A stretch of DNA of 21,034 bases, from contig JAITCQ010000003.1 in the NCBI GenBank assembly GCA_031283015.1, positions 1 through 21,034 of the forward strand. The letters run 5' to 3'. The position numbers and the translations under genes are program-made. The notes beneath the pieces are model-generated. The model was not told the DNA's origin. It did not search any database and was given only the letters and a program-made list of their open reading frames with translations. Position 1 is the stretch's first letter. Each line of letters opens with the position of its first letter. Below are positions 7,758 to 15,403 of this stretch, in pieces. Source of the DNA: Candidatus Methanoplasma sp. GTDB taxonomy: Archaea > Thermoplasmatota > Thermoplasmata > Methanomassiliicoccales > Methanomethylophilaceae.

Positions 7758-9143
7758 ATGGTAGCGACAAGACCACTCAGCATAGGTGATGTTTATGACA
7801 GGTTCGTAAAGGGTAAGAAGGTCGCGGAAAGCGATTGGGATTACACCATACTCCCCACAAAACTCACCGAATTGAAGGAAAAATATAAACTGAATTTCGG
7901 AAACAAGTTCATTCCCGAAGACAAACAAACGATCAACAACCTCTTCAATGCAGGACTCGAGATGCTGGTCGAAACCGGATACTATAACACAGACCTCAAG
8001 CGCGTGATGAACGTTACAGAAGAAGAGGTATGGGAAGGGATAAAAAAGACCCCGACCAAACTCATAATGGGAGAGGGCAGGGACATAGCGCGTTTCTACC
8101 CAAGACGCGGGAACAGCCCGGTGAAGCCCATCATACAGGGGGGACCGACAGGATCCCCAATATCAGAGGACGTCTTCATCCAGGTCATGCAGTCATATGC
8201 GCAGGAGGGGATCGTCGACACACTCGTCAACGGTGTTATGACCACCATCGAGGGGCACCCCGCGAAGACCAACACCCCGTATGAGATCTATGCCACAATG
8301 GCAGAGCTCCGTGCGGTCAAGGAAGCCCGTATAAGGGCCGGAAGGCCCGGCATGGGTGTCTAGGGACCTGAGACGCCGCTGTCCGCAGCGGGACGTCTCG
8401 CGGCAGACCTGACCTGCGCAGGCCACAGGATAACGGATGCGCACGAATGCTCCCAGCGCAACGAGCTCAAGATCGACATGGTAGGTCTCAACATGCTCGC
8501 CGGATGGGTGACGAACGGCGACACGATAATGATAGAGCAGATGCCGATCTTTGGCGGATACACCGGGGGTCTCGAAGAGACCGCCATATGCGACGTCGCC
8601 ACTACGCTGGGGTCCTTCGCCCTGTTCAGCGGGAACTTCCACTTGGACGGACCGATCCACATAAGGTGGAACGTGACGACCGCAAAAGAGACGCTCCAGG
8701 TTGCGGCTCATGCCGCGGCGGCCATCGATGCGAACACGGACCTGCTGCTTGCGAACCAATACTATCCCGGAGCCGGACCGTGCACCGAGATGTGTCTTTT
8801 GGAAACGGCGGCGCAGGCCATAACCGACACGGGATCCGGAAGGGAGATGCTCTCCGGTTCCGCGGCGGCCAAGGGTGTCGTCCAGGACAAGACCACCGGC
8901 ATGGAGGCAAGGATAATGGGAGAGGCCGCAAGGACGGCGGCCGGAATGAAGGTCTCCGACCTCAATGAGATCTTGGGCAAGCTCGTCTCGAAATATGAGA
9001 AAGGGTTCGTCAGCCCGCCTCCCGGCAAGACCTTCCGCGAGTGCTACGACGTCAAGACCGTCAAACCCACGGCGGAGTACCTTGAGGTGTACGGCACCGC
9101 GCTGAAGACCCTCAGGGACTGCGGCCTTGACATAAAACACTAA
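7758..9143 (+). CDS. mtmB: Monomethylamine:corrinoid methyltransferase MtmB, copy 1, with in-frame amber (pyrrolysine)
   Basis: MtmB demethylates monomethylamine and methylates MtmC. The frame runs from ATG 7758 to TAA 9141-9143, crossing one TAG at 8361-8363, codon 202, exactly the Pyl202 position of the structurally known Methanosarcina enzyme. The flanks GRPGMGV before and GPETPLSAAGRL after the amber are family-typical. Length is 461 residues including Pyl, close to the usual 458. A strong stem-loop starts six bases after the amber. The gene follows mtmC by four bases. Copy 2 (9310-10689) is a tandem paralogue with its own promoter. A hairpin with T6 at 9153-9184 ends this unit. Confidence 0.97.
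8370..8399 (+). promoter_or_regulatory. 12-pair stem-loop six bases after the mtmB-1 amber codon (PYLIS-like element)
   Basis: Bases 8370-8381 pair with 8386-8391 and 8394-8399, leaving a UCCG tetraloop (8382-8385) and a two-base GA bulge (8392-8393). All twelve pairs are Watson-Crick. It begins six bases after TAG 8361-8363, the placement of the PYLIS element described in Methanosarcina mtmB. Confidence 0.65.
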
Positions 9144-9152
9144 GAACAACCC

Positions 9153-9184
9153 GGCTGCGGCGGAAGCCGCGGCCACACTTTTTT
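9153..9184 (+). terminator. Hairpin with GGAA loop and T6 tail after mtmB copy 1
   Basis: Bases 9153-9161 pair with 9166-9174 (nine pairs, one G-U) around a GNRA-type GGAA loop. T6 follows at 9179-9184. It separates mtmCB from the second mtmB. Confidence 0.7.
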
Positions 9185-9274
9185 ATGCTGGCTCATATCT
9201 GGCTATGGCCAATAAAAACAAGAAAATTTTATGGCTTTAGTTTATGGTATATTAATCTATTGGTCCGCTAATGT

Positions 9275-9310
9275 AAAGTTTTTAATATCCAAATCAATGT
9301 AATTGTAGTA
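9275..9310 (+). promoter_or_regulatory. Promoter of mtmB copy 2; predicted leaderless transcript
   Basis: A TATA box TTTTTAATAT (9279-9288), preceded by the BRE-like purines AAAG (about 9276-9279), is centred about 26 bases before ATG 9310. There is no ribosome binding site before the ATG. The spacing predicts transcription starting at or within a few bases of the start codon. Confidence 0.6.
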
Positions 9311-10689
9311 TGGTCGCACCGCGGGCATTGGATGTTTATGAGTCTTTTGACAGATTCGCATCGGGGAAGAAAATCAGAGAGGATACGTGGGATTACGTCA
9401 CGGTACCGACGAACGCCTTAGCGATGAAGGAGAAATACAACATTAATTTCGGAAGTAATATAATTCCAGAGGACGAGGATCTGGTGGATCGGCTGTTCCA
9501 TGCAGGCGTCGAGATGCTGGCATGCACGGGGTTCTACAACACCAATCTCGGAAGGGCGCTGTCCATTTCCGAAGAGGAGATATTCGAGGGGCTGAAGAAG
9601 GCGCCGAAGAAGATCAAGATGGGGAGAGGCAACGACAGGGTGGCCTGCAAGGCGAGAAGAGGCAACTCAAAAAGAAAACCGATAATCCAGGGCGGTCCCA
9701 CGGGCGCGCCCGTGTCCGAAGAGATATTCCCCAACGTGATGCAGAGCTATGCTCAGGAGACCGCGGTCGACACGCTTGTGAGCGGTATCCTTAACACAGT
9801 GAGCGGCAGACCGTCGACCACGAACACCCCTTGGGAGATAAAGGCGACCCTGGCCGAGATAAGGTATGTCAGAGACGCATGCAGCATGGCCGGAAGGCCG
9901 GGTATGGGGATATAGGGTCCGGAGACCCCGCTGTCCGCGGCGGGAAGGCTGTCCTCGGACCTCACGGAATACGGTCTCAGATATTACGACGCGCACGAGG
10001 TGTCTCAGCTGAACGAACTGAAGATAGACAACAGCGGTATGACTATGATAGCGGGATGGGCGACCGCGGACGATATAATCATGATGGAGCAGATGCCGAT
10101 ATTCGGAGGGTACTCGGGAGGGGTCGAAGAGACAGCGATATGCGACGTCGCGACGATGCTAGCGTCCTTTGCGCTTTTTGACTGCGATATACATTTGGAC
10201 GGTCCGATCCACATAAGATGGGGCACGACCACCACCAGGGAGACACTGCAGATCGCGGCCCATGCGGCCGCGGCTCTGGACAAGAACACAGACCTTCTCC
10301 TGGCGAACCAATATTATACTCTGGCGGGGCCGTGCACCGAGATGTGCCTTCTGGAGGTGGCCGCGCAGACAATAACGGATACCGCATCCGGCAGGGAACT
10401 CATATCCGGATCTGCATCATGCAAGGGCGTCGTCAAAGACAAGACCACCGGAATGGAAGCGCGGATGATGGGTGAGGCCGCCGCTGCCGCCGCGGGCATG
10501 GAGATATCCACAGTGAACAAGATACTCGACAGCATAGTCGCTCTGTACAAAGACAACTATCCCAAGCCTCCGGCGGGCAAAAGGTTCCAAGATTGTTATG
10601 ACGTAAAAGAGATAAAGCCCACGGACGAATACTTGGACGTATACGCAAAGACTCTCAAAACGCTTGAAAAATGCGGAATATACATATGA
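9310..10689 (+). CDS. mtmB: Monomethylamine:corrinoid methyltransferase MtmB, copy 2, with in-frame amber (pyrrolysine)
   Basis: This second MtmB has 459 residues, running from ATG 9310 to TGA 10687-10689 with one TAG at 9913-9915, codon 202. The amber flanks (GRPGMGI before, GPETPLSAAGRL after) match copy 1, and conserved blocks such as IIQGGPTGAP and MQSYAQE are shared. The rest has diverged, so this is not a very recent duplicate. It has no corrinoid-protein gene beside it and presumably uses MtmC. It has its own promoter and appears leaderless, unlike copy 1. ramA follows ten bases downstream, so this copy likely shares a transcript with the activase. Confidence 0.96.
9927..9944 (+). promoter_or_regulatory. 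Shorter stem-loop after the mtmB-2 amber codon
   Basis: Bases 9927-9933 pair with 9938-9944 (seven pairs, one U-G) around the same UCCG loop as in copy 1. The stem starts 11 bases after TAG 9913-9915. It corresponds to the upper half of the copy 1 element; the lower six pairs are lost. Confidence 0.5.
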
Positions 10690-10698
10690 GGCGGGAAA

Positions 10699-12333
10699 GT
10701 GACAGAGTACTGCATCGCGTTGGACATCGGCACAAGCGGATTCAGGGCGCAGCTGCTGGAAAAAGAGACCGGCAATACCATAGCGACGTCGATAACGGCG
10801 CGCCACCCGATACCGGGAATGAACGTTATCGACCATGTTAACTTTGCAATGACGTCGGGAAGGGATGTCGCGAATGGCCTGATGATAGCGGCGATAAACT
10901 CCCTCTTCTCAACGTTCGGCACCGACCTGTCAAGGGTAAGGACGGTGGCGGTGTGCGGCAACCCGTTCCAACTGTCTCTTTTCCAGAACATCGAGATCAG
11001 GGATCTGGCCTATGCGGGAAAGAACATGCTGAGATCGCTTGGTGTGGTCTCTCCCCCGAGGGACGGGGACATAATGAAAGCATCCGACCTGGGGATCAGA
11101 GGAATGCCTGAAGCATCCGTCATGATACCTCCCGCCGTCACGCACGAGATAGGAGCGGACGCGATCGCGATGCTCCTGATAACCGACGTGCTGGATTCGA
11201 AGGAGCCCTGCATCGTCGTGGATTACGGCACCAATGCGGAAATGGCCCTGGTCGTCGGCGGGAACGTTTACACCGGTTCGGCGGCAGCGGGGCCTGCGCT
11301 TGAGGGGCAGCAGATAGCGAAAGGCATGCTGGCGGCTCCGGGGGCCATAGCGGATGTCGACATAAGGGACAACGGATGGGAATGTACGGTCCTCGACGGC
11401 TCGATGAAAGACAGCCCCGGCGACGTTATCGATCCTCTTTCCGGAAAGGTCGTTAAAGAAGGAAGGATGCACGGAATGGCAAAAGGCATAACCGGGACCG
11501 GGGTCGTCGCGGCCATCTGCTGCGGCATCGATACAGGCACGATAATACCGCCGAAGATAGGCAGCCCAGACGGATCGCTGCATCTTCAGGACGGCATAGG
11601 GATATTCTCCAAAGACATCGACGAGGCGGGGAAAGCGATCGGAGCGCTCAGAGCGGGGTTCCTCACTTTGCTTATCGAGGCCGGCTTTTGGACGGACGAC
11701 GTCAAGCTCGCATACATGTCCGGGGCATCCGGTCTTTACGTCGATGCAAAGAAGGCTCTCAGGATAGGAATGGTGGTGCCGGGTGCGGAGAAGATAATCC
11801 AATTCGGGAACACGTCGATAGAATTGGCGAGGAAACTGGCGACGGGGGAGGTAAGCATAGAGAGCCTCCGCGAGTTCGCAAAACGCCTGAGAGCTACCCA
11901 CTGCATGTTCGCGACCGCCAAAGCGTTCAAGGATATCTATTCGATAGAATATTCGCTATGGTCGCAGGGGATGCCCGCTTCGGAATACAACAACATGATG
12001 GATGTCTACGACCTGCCGCATCTGCCGGTCCCTTCGCCTGACCCGGAAGTGGTCAGGGTGTCGGCGACGGACCTCCCCGATACGGAGGGCAGGAAGGTCA
12101 CGATGCTGGAGAACACGGGCACGATACTGGCGGGCGAGATAGTCGGCTGCGTCATGTGCGGGAGCTGCGCCGAAGAATGCCCAGAGGATGCGATAACCGT
12201 CGTCAAGGATGGGGAAAAGACCCTTGGAAAGATAAGGTCCGACCGCTGCGCGGGCACCGCGTGCAGGAGATGCGAGAGGATCTGCCCAAGCAGCGTGCTG
12301 AGCATAACGCCGTTCAGAATTCAGCTGTCCTGA
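10699..12333 (+). CDS. ramA: Corrinoid activation protein RamA (iron-sulfur, ATP-dependent)
   Basis: RamA reduces inactive Co(II) corrinoid in MtmC, MtbC and MttC back to Co(I) using ATP and low-potential electrons. The 544-residue protein begins MTEYCIALDIGTSGFRAQ, where the DIGTSG stretch marks an ASKHA-type nucleotide-binding fold. The middle contains VVDYGTNAEMALV and GSAAAGPALEG. The C-terminus carries two four-cysteine clusters, C484-x2-C487-x2-C490-x3-C494 and C517-x4-C522-x2-C525-x3-C529, for two [4Fe-4S] centres. GTG 10699 is the start, preceded by GAGGCGGGA. Length matches Methanosarcina RamA (about 540). It lies ten bases after mtmB copy 2. Its 3' end overlaps the convergent SMR gene by 13 bases. 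Confidence 0.95.
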   Translation: MTEYCIALDIGTSGFRAQLLEKETGNTIATSITARHPIPGMNVIDHVNFAMTSGRDVANGLMIAAINSLFSTFGTDLSRVRTVAVCGNPFQLSLFQNIEIRDLAYAGKNMLRSLGVVSPPRDGDIMKASDLGIRGMPEASVMIPPAVTHEIGADAIAMLLITDVLDSKEPCIVVDYGTNAEMALVVGGNVYTGSAAAGPALEGQQIAKGMLAAPGAIADVDIRDNGWECTVLDGSMKDSPGDVIDPLSGKVVKEGRMHGMAKGITGTGVVAAICCGIDTGTIIPPKIGSPDGSLHLQDGIGIFSKDIDEAGKAIGALRAGFLTLLIEAGFWTDDVKLAYMSGASGLYVDAKKALRIGMVVPGAEKIIQFGNTSIELARKLATGEVSIESLREFAKRLRATHCMFATAKAFKDIYSIEYSLWSQGMPASEYNNMMDVYDLPHLPVPSPDPEVVRVSATDLPDTEGRKVTMLENTGTILAGEIVGCVMCGSCAEECPEDAITVVKDGEKTLGKIRSDRCAGTACRRCERICPSSVLSITPFRIQLS

Positions 12334-12674
12334 TTGTCCTTCCCTGCTTTGGGATTCGACGTCAGTTCCACCCCGATGATGCCGATGATGATAATGGCCG
12401 CGAACATTAGTCTCGACCACAGCATCGAATCTCCGAACACGATGATGCCCATGACAATGCCGCCTATCCCACCCACGCCGACCCATACCGCATAGCCGCT
12501 TCCGACCGGTATCCCCCTCTTCAGACCGCAGTCGAGTAAGTATACGGAAACAAAAATGAGGATCAAAGTGGCGATGGTCCATGGGATATCCGTGAACCCT
12601 TCTGACATCTTCATGCACAAGGCCCAGCCAGTCTCGAAAGTGCCCCCAACTATCACCCACGACCAAGGCTTCAT
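12321..12674 (-). CDS. SMR-family exporter subunit, guanidinium (Gdx)-type, second of pair
   Basis: The 117-residue protein starts at ATG 12674, one base after the stop of its partner, with GGAGG about ten bases upstream inside the partner gene. Four hydrophobic helices are seen, then a polar tail (NPKAGKDNQDS). Helix 1 has E14 and W17 (ETGW), the proton/substrate glutamate and the tryptophan of the Gdx subtype. PVGSGYAVWVGVG in helix 3 matches Gdx proteins better than QacE/EmrE drug exporters. It likely forms a heterodimer with the upstream subunit, as YkkCD-type pairs do. Guanidinium or a related small cation is the suggested substrate; methylated amines are a speculative alternative given the neighbours. 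Confidence 0.85.
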   Translation of the reverse strand: MKPWSWVIVGGTFETGWALCMKMSEGFTDIPWTIATLILIFVSVYLLDCGLKRGIPVGSGYAVWVGVGGIGGIVMGIIVFGDSMLWSRLMFAAIIIIGIIGVELTSNPKAGKDNQDS

Positions 12675-12675
12675 C

Positions 12676-13008
12676 TCATACGCCTCCCAAGCCAAGGCCC
12701 ACCGCCCCAATTATTATTAGGAACACGAAGAACATGCACCTCTTTTCCACCGATTCTTTGTACAGGAGAGCCCCCAGTACGATCGCGCCTATGGCGCCTA
12801 TCCCTGTCCACACGGCATAGGCCGTCCCCACGGGTATCCCTTCGCTCATGGAAAGGGACAGGAAGTACGGACTCGCCACGATCAGGACCGCCGCGATCGC
12901 CGCCCATTTTCTGTCCCTGAAGCTATTGGACTTCTTCATGGCAAGGATCCAAGTGGGTTCCAGAAGACCCCCTATGATGAGCCAAACATATGCCATGACG
13001 GTGAACAT
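12676..13008 (-). CDS. SMR-family exporter subunit, guanidinium (Gdx)-type, first of pair
   Basis: This 110-residue four-helix protein starts at ATG 13008 with GAGGAG eight bases upstream; an internal ATG at 12996 is possible. Helix 1 carries E17-P-T-W20, and the motif PVGTAYAVWTGIGAIG (about 59-74, W67) is the hallmark region of Gdx/SugE-like proteins. Nearly abutting genes of one small family indicate an obligate heterodimer with opposite membrane orientations. The pair is transcribed away from pylT and toward ramA. No guanidine riboswitch was recognised upstream. Confidence 0.87.
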   Translation of the reverse strand: MFTVMAYVWLIIGGLLEPTWILAMKKSNSFRDRKWAAIAAVLIVASPYFLSLSMSEGIPVGTAYAVWTGIGAIGAIVLGALLYKESVEKRCMFFVFLIIIGAVGLGLGGV

Positions 13009-13181
13009 TCCGATATCTCCTCAGTGCCTGACGATCTTTGCTATATTTTGCATAGTGTCTGCAAGAGTATTAATATTATGCCTTTCATCTTTTTGTCAAA
13101 ATAGTTAGTTTTAAATAATAGTTTCTAAAAATATTATATAAATAGGATACATTTTTATATTAACACAACAATTCATAAACA

Positions 13182-13356
13182 ATACCAGTTGAGCGGACAA
13201 ACATCTCAGCAAAGGACCCATCCCGCCAGGATCGACCCCGTTTGACTTTCATTCGGGGAACCTGTCCGCTGCGGGCGTTCTACTCATCCTCCTTATCGAT
13301 TAGAAAAAAGGCGGACGGGAAAACCTGAAGAGCCTATGTGGAGACATTCCGCCCCA
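13182..13356 (+). ncRNA. Possible structured non-coding RNA in the 411-base gap before pylT
   Basis: The gap 13009-13419 has no convincing gene. Its first part (13010-13180) is AT-rich and probably holds the SMR promoter on the - strand. From about 13182 the base composition jumps to GC-rich with pairing potential: 13192-13199 with 13263-13270 (eight perfect pairs) enclosing 13220-13223/13229-13232 and 13236-13240/13254-13258, then 13310-13315 with 13348-13353. TTTTTATATT (13151-13160) could be a TATA box for a start near 13182. No known RNA family was recognised. On the - strand the last hairpin is followed by T6 (13304-13309), so an RNA on that strand is also possible. Confidence 0.3.
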
Positions 13357-13375
13357 AGACCCAGACATACACAGG

Positions 13376-13387
13376 AATAATATATCC
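13376..13387 (+). promoter_or_regulatory. TATA box of the pylTSBCD cluster
   Basis: AATAATATATCC at 13376-13387 is the clearest TATA-like box before pylT. At the usual archaeal distance it predicts a start near 13405-13410, giving a leader of about ten bases before the tRNA. Confidence 0.5.
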
Positions 13388-13419
13388 AAAGAACATTGAA
13401 CGATGCATAATGATGGAAC

Positions 13420-13489
13420 GGGGGACGGTCTGGGACCGGTAAGCCTCTAAAGCTCAACTAGCGGGGTTCGATTCCCCGGTCTCTCGCCA
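13420..13489 (+). tRNA. pylT: tRNA-Pyl, anticodon CTA, CCA encoded
   Basis: The acceptor stem is 13420-13426 with 13479-13485 (seven pairs, two G-U), then discriminator G and an encoded CCA (13487-13489). There is no base between the acceptor and D stems. The D stem 13427-13430/13434-13437 closes a loop of only three bases (TGG). One base (13438) precedes the anticodon arm. The anticodon loop CTCTAAA (13445-13451) has CTA at 13447-13449. Its stem is interrupted: three pairs next to the loop (13442-13444/13452-13454), a 1x2 internal loop (13441; 13455-13456), then two pairs (13439-13440/13457-13458). The variable region is three bases (TAG). The T arm is 13462-13466/13474-13478 with loop TTCGATT. 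This is the compact, broken-stem form known from Methanomassiliicoccales tRNA-Pyl. It decodes the five amber codons here. Confidence 0.97.
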
Positions 13490-13500
13490 TAAAGAATGCC

Positions 13501-13508
13501 GGTGGTGA
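13501..13508 (+). promoter_or_regulatory. Strong ribosome binding site deciding the pylS start
   Basis: GGTGGTGA (13501-13508) closely resembles the anti-16S consensus. It lies five bases before the in-frame ATC at 13513, the codon that homology marks as the first of pylS. No ATG, GTG or TTG in the pylS frame lies near it. Confidence 0.6.
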
Positions 13509-13512
13509 CGAT

Positions 13513-14337
13513 ATCAACGCAGGTTTCACTGACGCACAGATCCAAAAACTGAGGGAATACGGAGACGATCCCAGGGATTCCTCTGTTTTTGACAGCGCCG
13601 AAGAAAGGGAGAAGGCGTTCTCCAGGCTGATGTCGGACCTTGTGTCTTTGAACGAAAGGGCAATAACGGGAATGATAGGATCTCCCTCGAGACACCAGCT
13701 GGCGCAGCTGGAGGCGGATATCTCGGGTGTGCTGGTCTCCCGAGGTTTCATAGAGGTGAGGACGCCCTCAATGATCTCGGCCGCATCCCTTGAGAAAATG
13801 ACGATCACCCCCGATCACCCCCTCTATAAACAGGTATTTTTCATTGACAAGAAAAGGTGTCTGCGACCGATGCTTGCGCCCAACCTTTACTACGTTATGA
13901 GAAAACTCAGGGACCACACGGACGGTCCGGTGAGGATATTCGAGATAGGCTCGTGTTTCAGGAAAGAATCGCACAGCGGGACGCATCTTGAAGAATTCAC
14001 GATGCTCAACCTGGTGGAGCTGGGGCCCGAAAGGGACGCGACGGAGGCGCTGAAAGGATACATCGACGATGTGATGGGCGTCACCGGGCTGGAGTACACG
14101 CTGTCGAGAGAGGAATCGGACGTATACAAGGAGACTCTTGACGTGATGGTCGGAGACACGGAGGTATCATCCGGGGCCGTCGGACCGCATATACTGGACG
14201 CGGCGCACGACGTGCACGAGCCGTGGTCGGGCGCCGGGTTCGGCCTCGAAAGGTTGCTCATGCTTATGAACGGCAAGGGCAGCGTCAGGAAGGCCGGCAG
14301 GAGCCTGAGCTACCTGAACGGTGCGAAGATAAATTGA
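13513..14337 (+). CDS. pylS: Pyrrolysyl-tRNA synthetase PylS (short type, no N-terminal domain), apparent ATC start
   Basis: PylS ligates pyrrolysine to tRNA-Pyl in a class II synthetase fold. Taking ATC 13513 as codon 1 gives 274 residues, one less than M. alvus PylRS. Residues then fall on M. alvus numbering: L121, L125, Y126 and M129 in the amino acid pocket, N166 and V168 in MLNLV, Y205 in SDVYKET, W238 in HEPWSGAGFGLER. The end SYLNGAKIN is typical. The frame upstream of ATG 13630 (codon 40) encodes the conserved FTDAQIQKLREYG, so a start at 13630 would remove a conserved N-terminal region. No ATG, GTG or TTG exists between the in-frame TAG at 13459 and 13630. Initiation at ATC, frameshifting from ATG 13496, or a sequence error are the options. 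The PylSn half is absent, as in M. alvus. pylT ends 23 bases upstream. Confidence 0.93.
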   Translation: MNAGFTDAQIQKLREYGDDPRDSSVFDSAEEREKAFSRLMSDLVSLNERAITGMIGSPSRHQLAQLEADISGVLVSRGFIEVRTPSMISAASLEKMTITPDHPLYKQVFFIDKKRCLRPMLAPNLYYVMRKLRDHTDGPVRIFEIGSCFRKESHSGTHLEEFTMLNLVELGPERDATEALKGYIDDVMGVTGLEYTLSREESDVYKETLDVMVGDTEVSSGAVGPHILDAAHDVHEPWSGAGFGLERLLMLMNGKGSVRKAGRSLSYLNGAKIN

Positions 14338-14347
14338 AGGGAGAAAT

Positions 14348-15400
14348 TTGAGTGTCGCCGAGATCATAGAGAGAGCAAAGGGGAACGCGGGAATATCAAG
14401 GGACGATATAGCTGAACTCCTGTCGGTCAGAAGGGAGAGCGACATCGCCGAGCTGTTCTCGGCGGCAAGGTCCGTAAGGGACAGAGTGTTCGGGAACAAG
14501 GTGTTCGTCTACGGATTCGTTTATTTCTCTACATTCTGCAGGAACAACTGTGCGTTCTGCTATTACAGAAGGACGAACGATCTTCCTCGGTACAGAAAGA
14601 CGGCGGACGAGGTCCTGGCGCTGTCAGGAAGCCTCAAGGACGCAGGGATAAACCTGGTGGACCTCACCATGGGCGAGGACCCCTTCATGTGCGCCGCCGA
14701 CTACAGCGAGTTCTTGGAGATAGTGAGAAGGGTCAGGGACGATGTTGACATATCGATAATGGTGTCGCCGGGGGCGGTGCCGGAAGGATCGTTCTCAAAA
14801 TTCAGAGAAGCTGGAGCAGATTGGTTCGCCTGCTATCAGGAAACATATAACCGGGACCTGTTCTCCCGACTCAGGCTGGAACAGGACTTCGACAACCGGC
14901 TGAACCAGAAGATATGGGCGAGAAAGGCCGGTCTCCTAAGCGAGGACGGCATCATGGTCGGTCTCGGAGAGACGTTGGAGGACAGGGCAGACTCCATCAT
15001 CAAGATGGGTTCTCTGGGGTGCGAGCAGATACGCGCTATGACCTTCGTCCCTCAGAAAGGGACGCCAATGGAGAGTATGAGGCCCCCGGAACCTCTCGAC
15101 GAACTAATCTCGATAGCCGTGATGCGTCTTTTGTTCCCGGACAGGCTGATACCCGCATCCCTTGACGTGGAGGGCATAGCGGGGCTGAAGAGCAGACTGG
15201 ACGCGGGTGCCAACGTAATCACTTCCGTTGTTCCCCCGCACGAGGACCTGGCGGGTGTGGCCCAGCATGAGTTGGACATTGACAACGGCCGCAGGTCCGT
15301 AGAGCATGTGCTGCGGATGCTGGACGAGATGGGAAAGAAAGCGGCCTCGAACACAGAGTATGAGGGCCTTTTGAGAAGATTGAGGGCAGGGGGTAGATGA
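14348..15400 (+). CDS. pylB: 3-methylornithine synthase PylB (radical SAM)
   Basis: PylB rearranges L-lysine to (3R)-3-methyl-D-ornithine, the first step of pyrrolysine synthesis. The 350-residue protein has the radical SAM cluster motif C64-x3-C68-x2-C71 (CRNNCAFC) followed by YYRRTN. DLTMGEDPF and VGLGETLEDR are further typical blocks. The start is TTG 14348, with GAAGGGAG shortly upstream; there is no nearby in-frame ATG, and the length matches the family. It begins ten bases after pylS stops and ends three bases before pylC, in one operon. Confidence 0.96.
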   Translation: MSVAEIIERAKGNAGISRDDIAELLSVRRESDIAELFSAARSVRDRVFGNKVFVYGFVYFSTFCRNNCAFCYYRRTNDLPRYRKTADEVLALSGSLKDAGINLVDLTMGEDPFMCAADYSEFLEIVRRVRDDVDISIMVSPGAVPEGSFSKFREAGADWFACYQETYNRDLFSRLRLEQDFDNRLNQKIWARKAGLLSEDGIMVGLGETLEDRADSIIKMGSLGCEQIRAMTFVPQKGTPMESMRPPEPLDELISIAVMRLLFPDRLIPASLDVEGIAGLKSRLDAGANVITSVVPPHEDLAGVAQHELDIDNGRRSVEHVLRMLDEMGKKAASNTEYEGLLRRLRAGGR

Positions 15401-15403
15401 GGG

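Noticed and set aside
13009..13360. Guanidine riboswitch upstream of the SMR pair
   Set aside because: No ykkC-type, paired ACGR-loop or pseudoknot guanidine motif could be recognised, despite the Gdx-type genes.
13496..13552. 18-codon open frame (ATG 13496 to TGA 13552) overlapping the start of pylS
   Set aside because: It has no ribosome binding site and is out of frame with pylS. It matters only if frameshifting or an indel is involved, so it is not listed as a gene.
13630..14337. pylS starting at ATG 13630
   Set aside because: It would remove 39 residues that align with the conserved PylRS N-terminus and would leave the strong ribosome binding site at 13501 without a gene.
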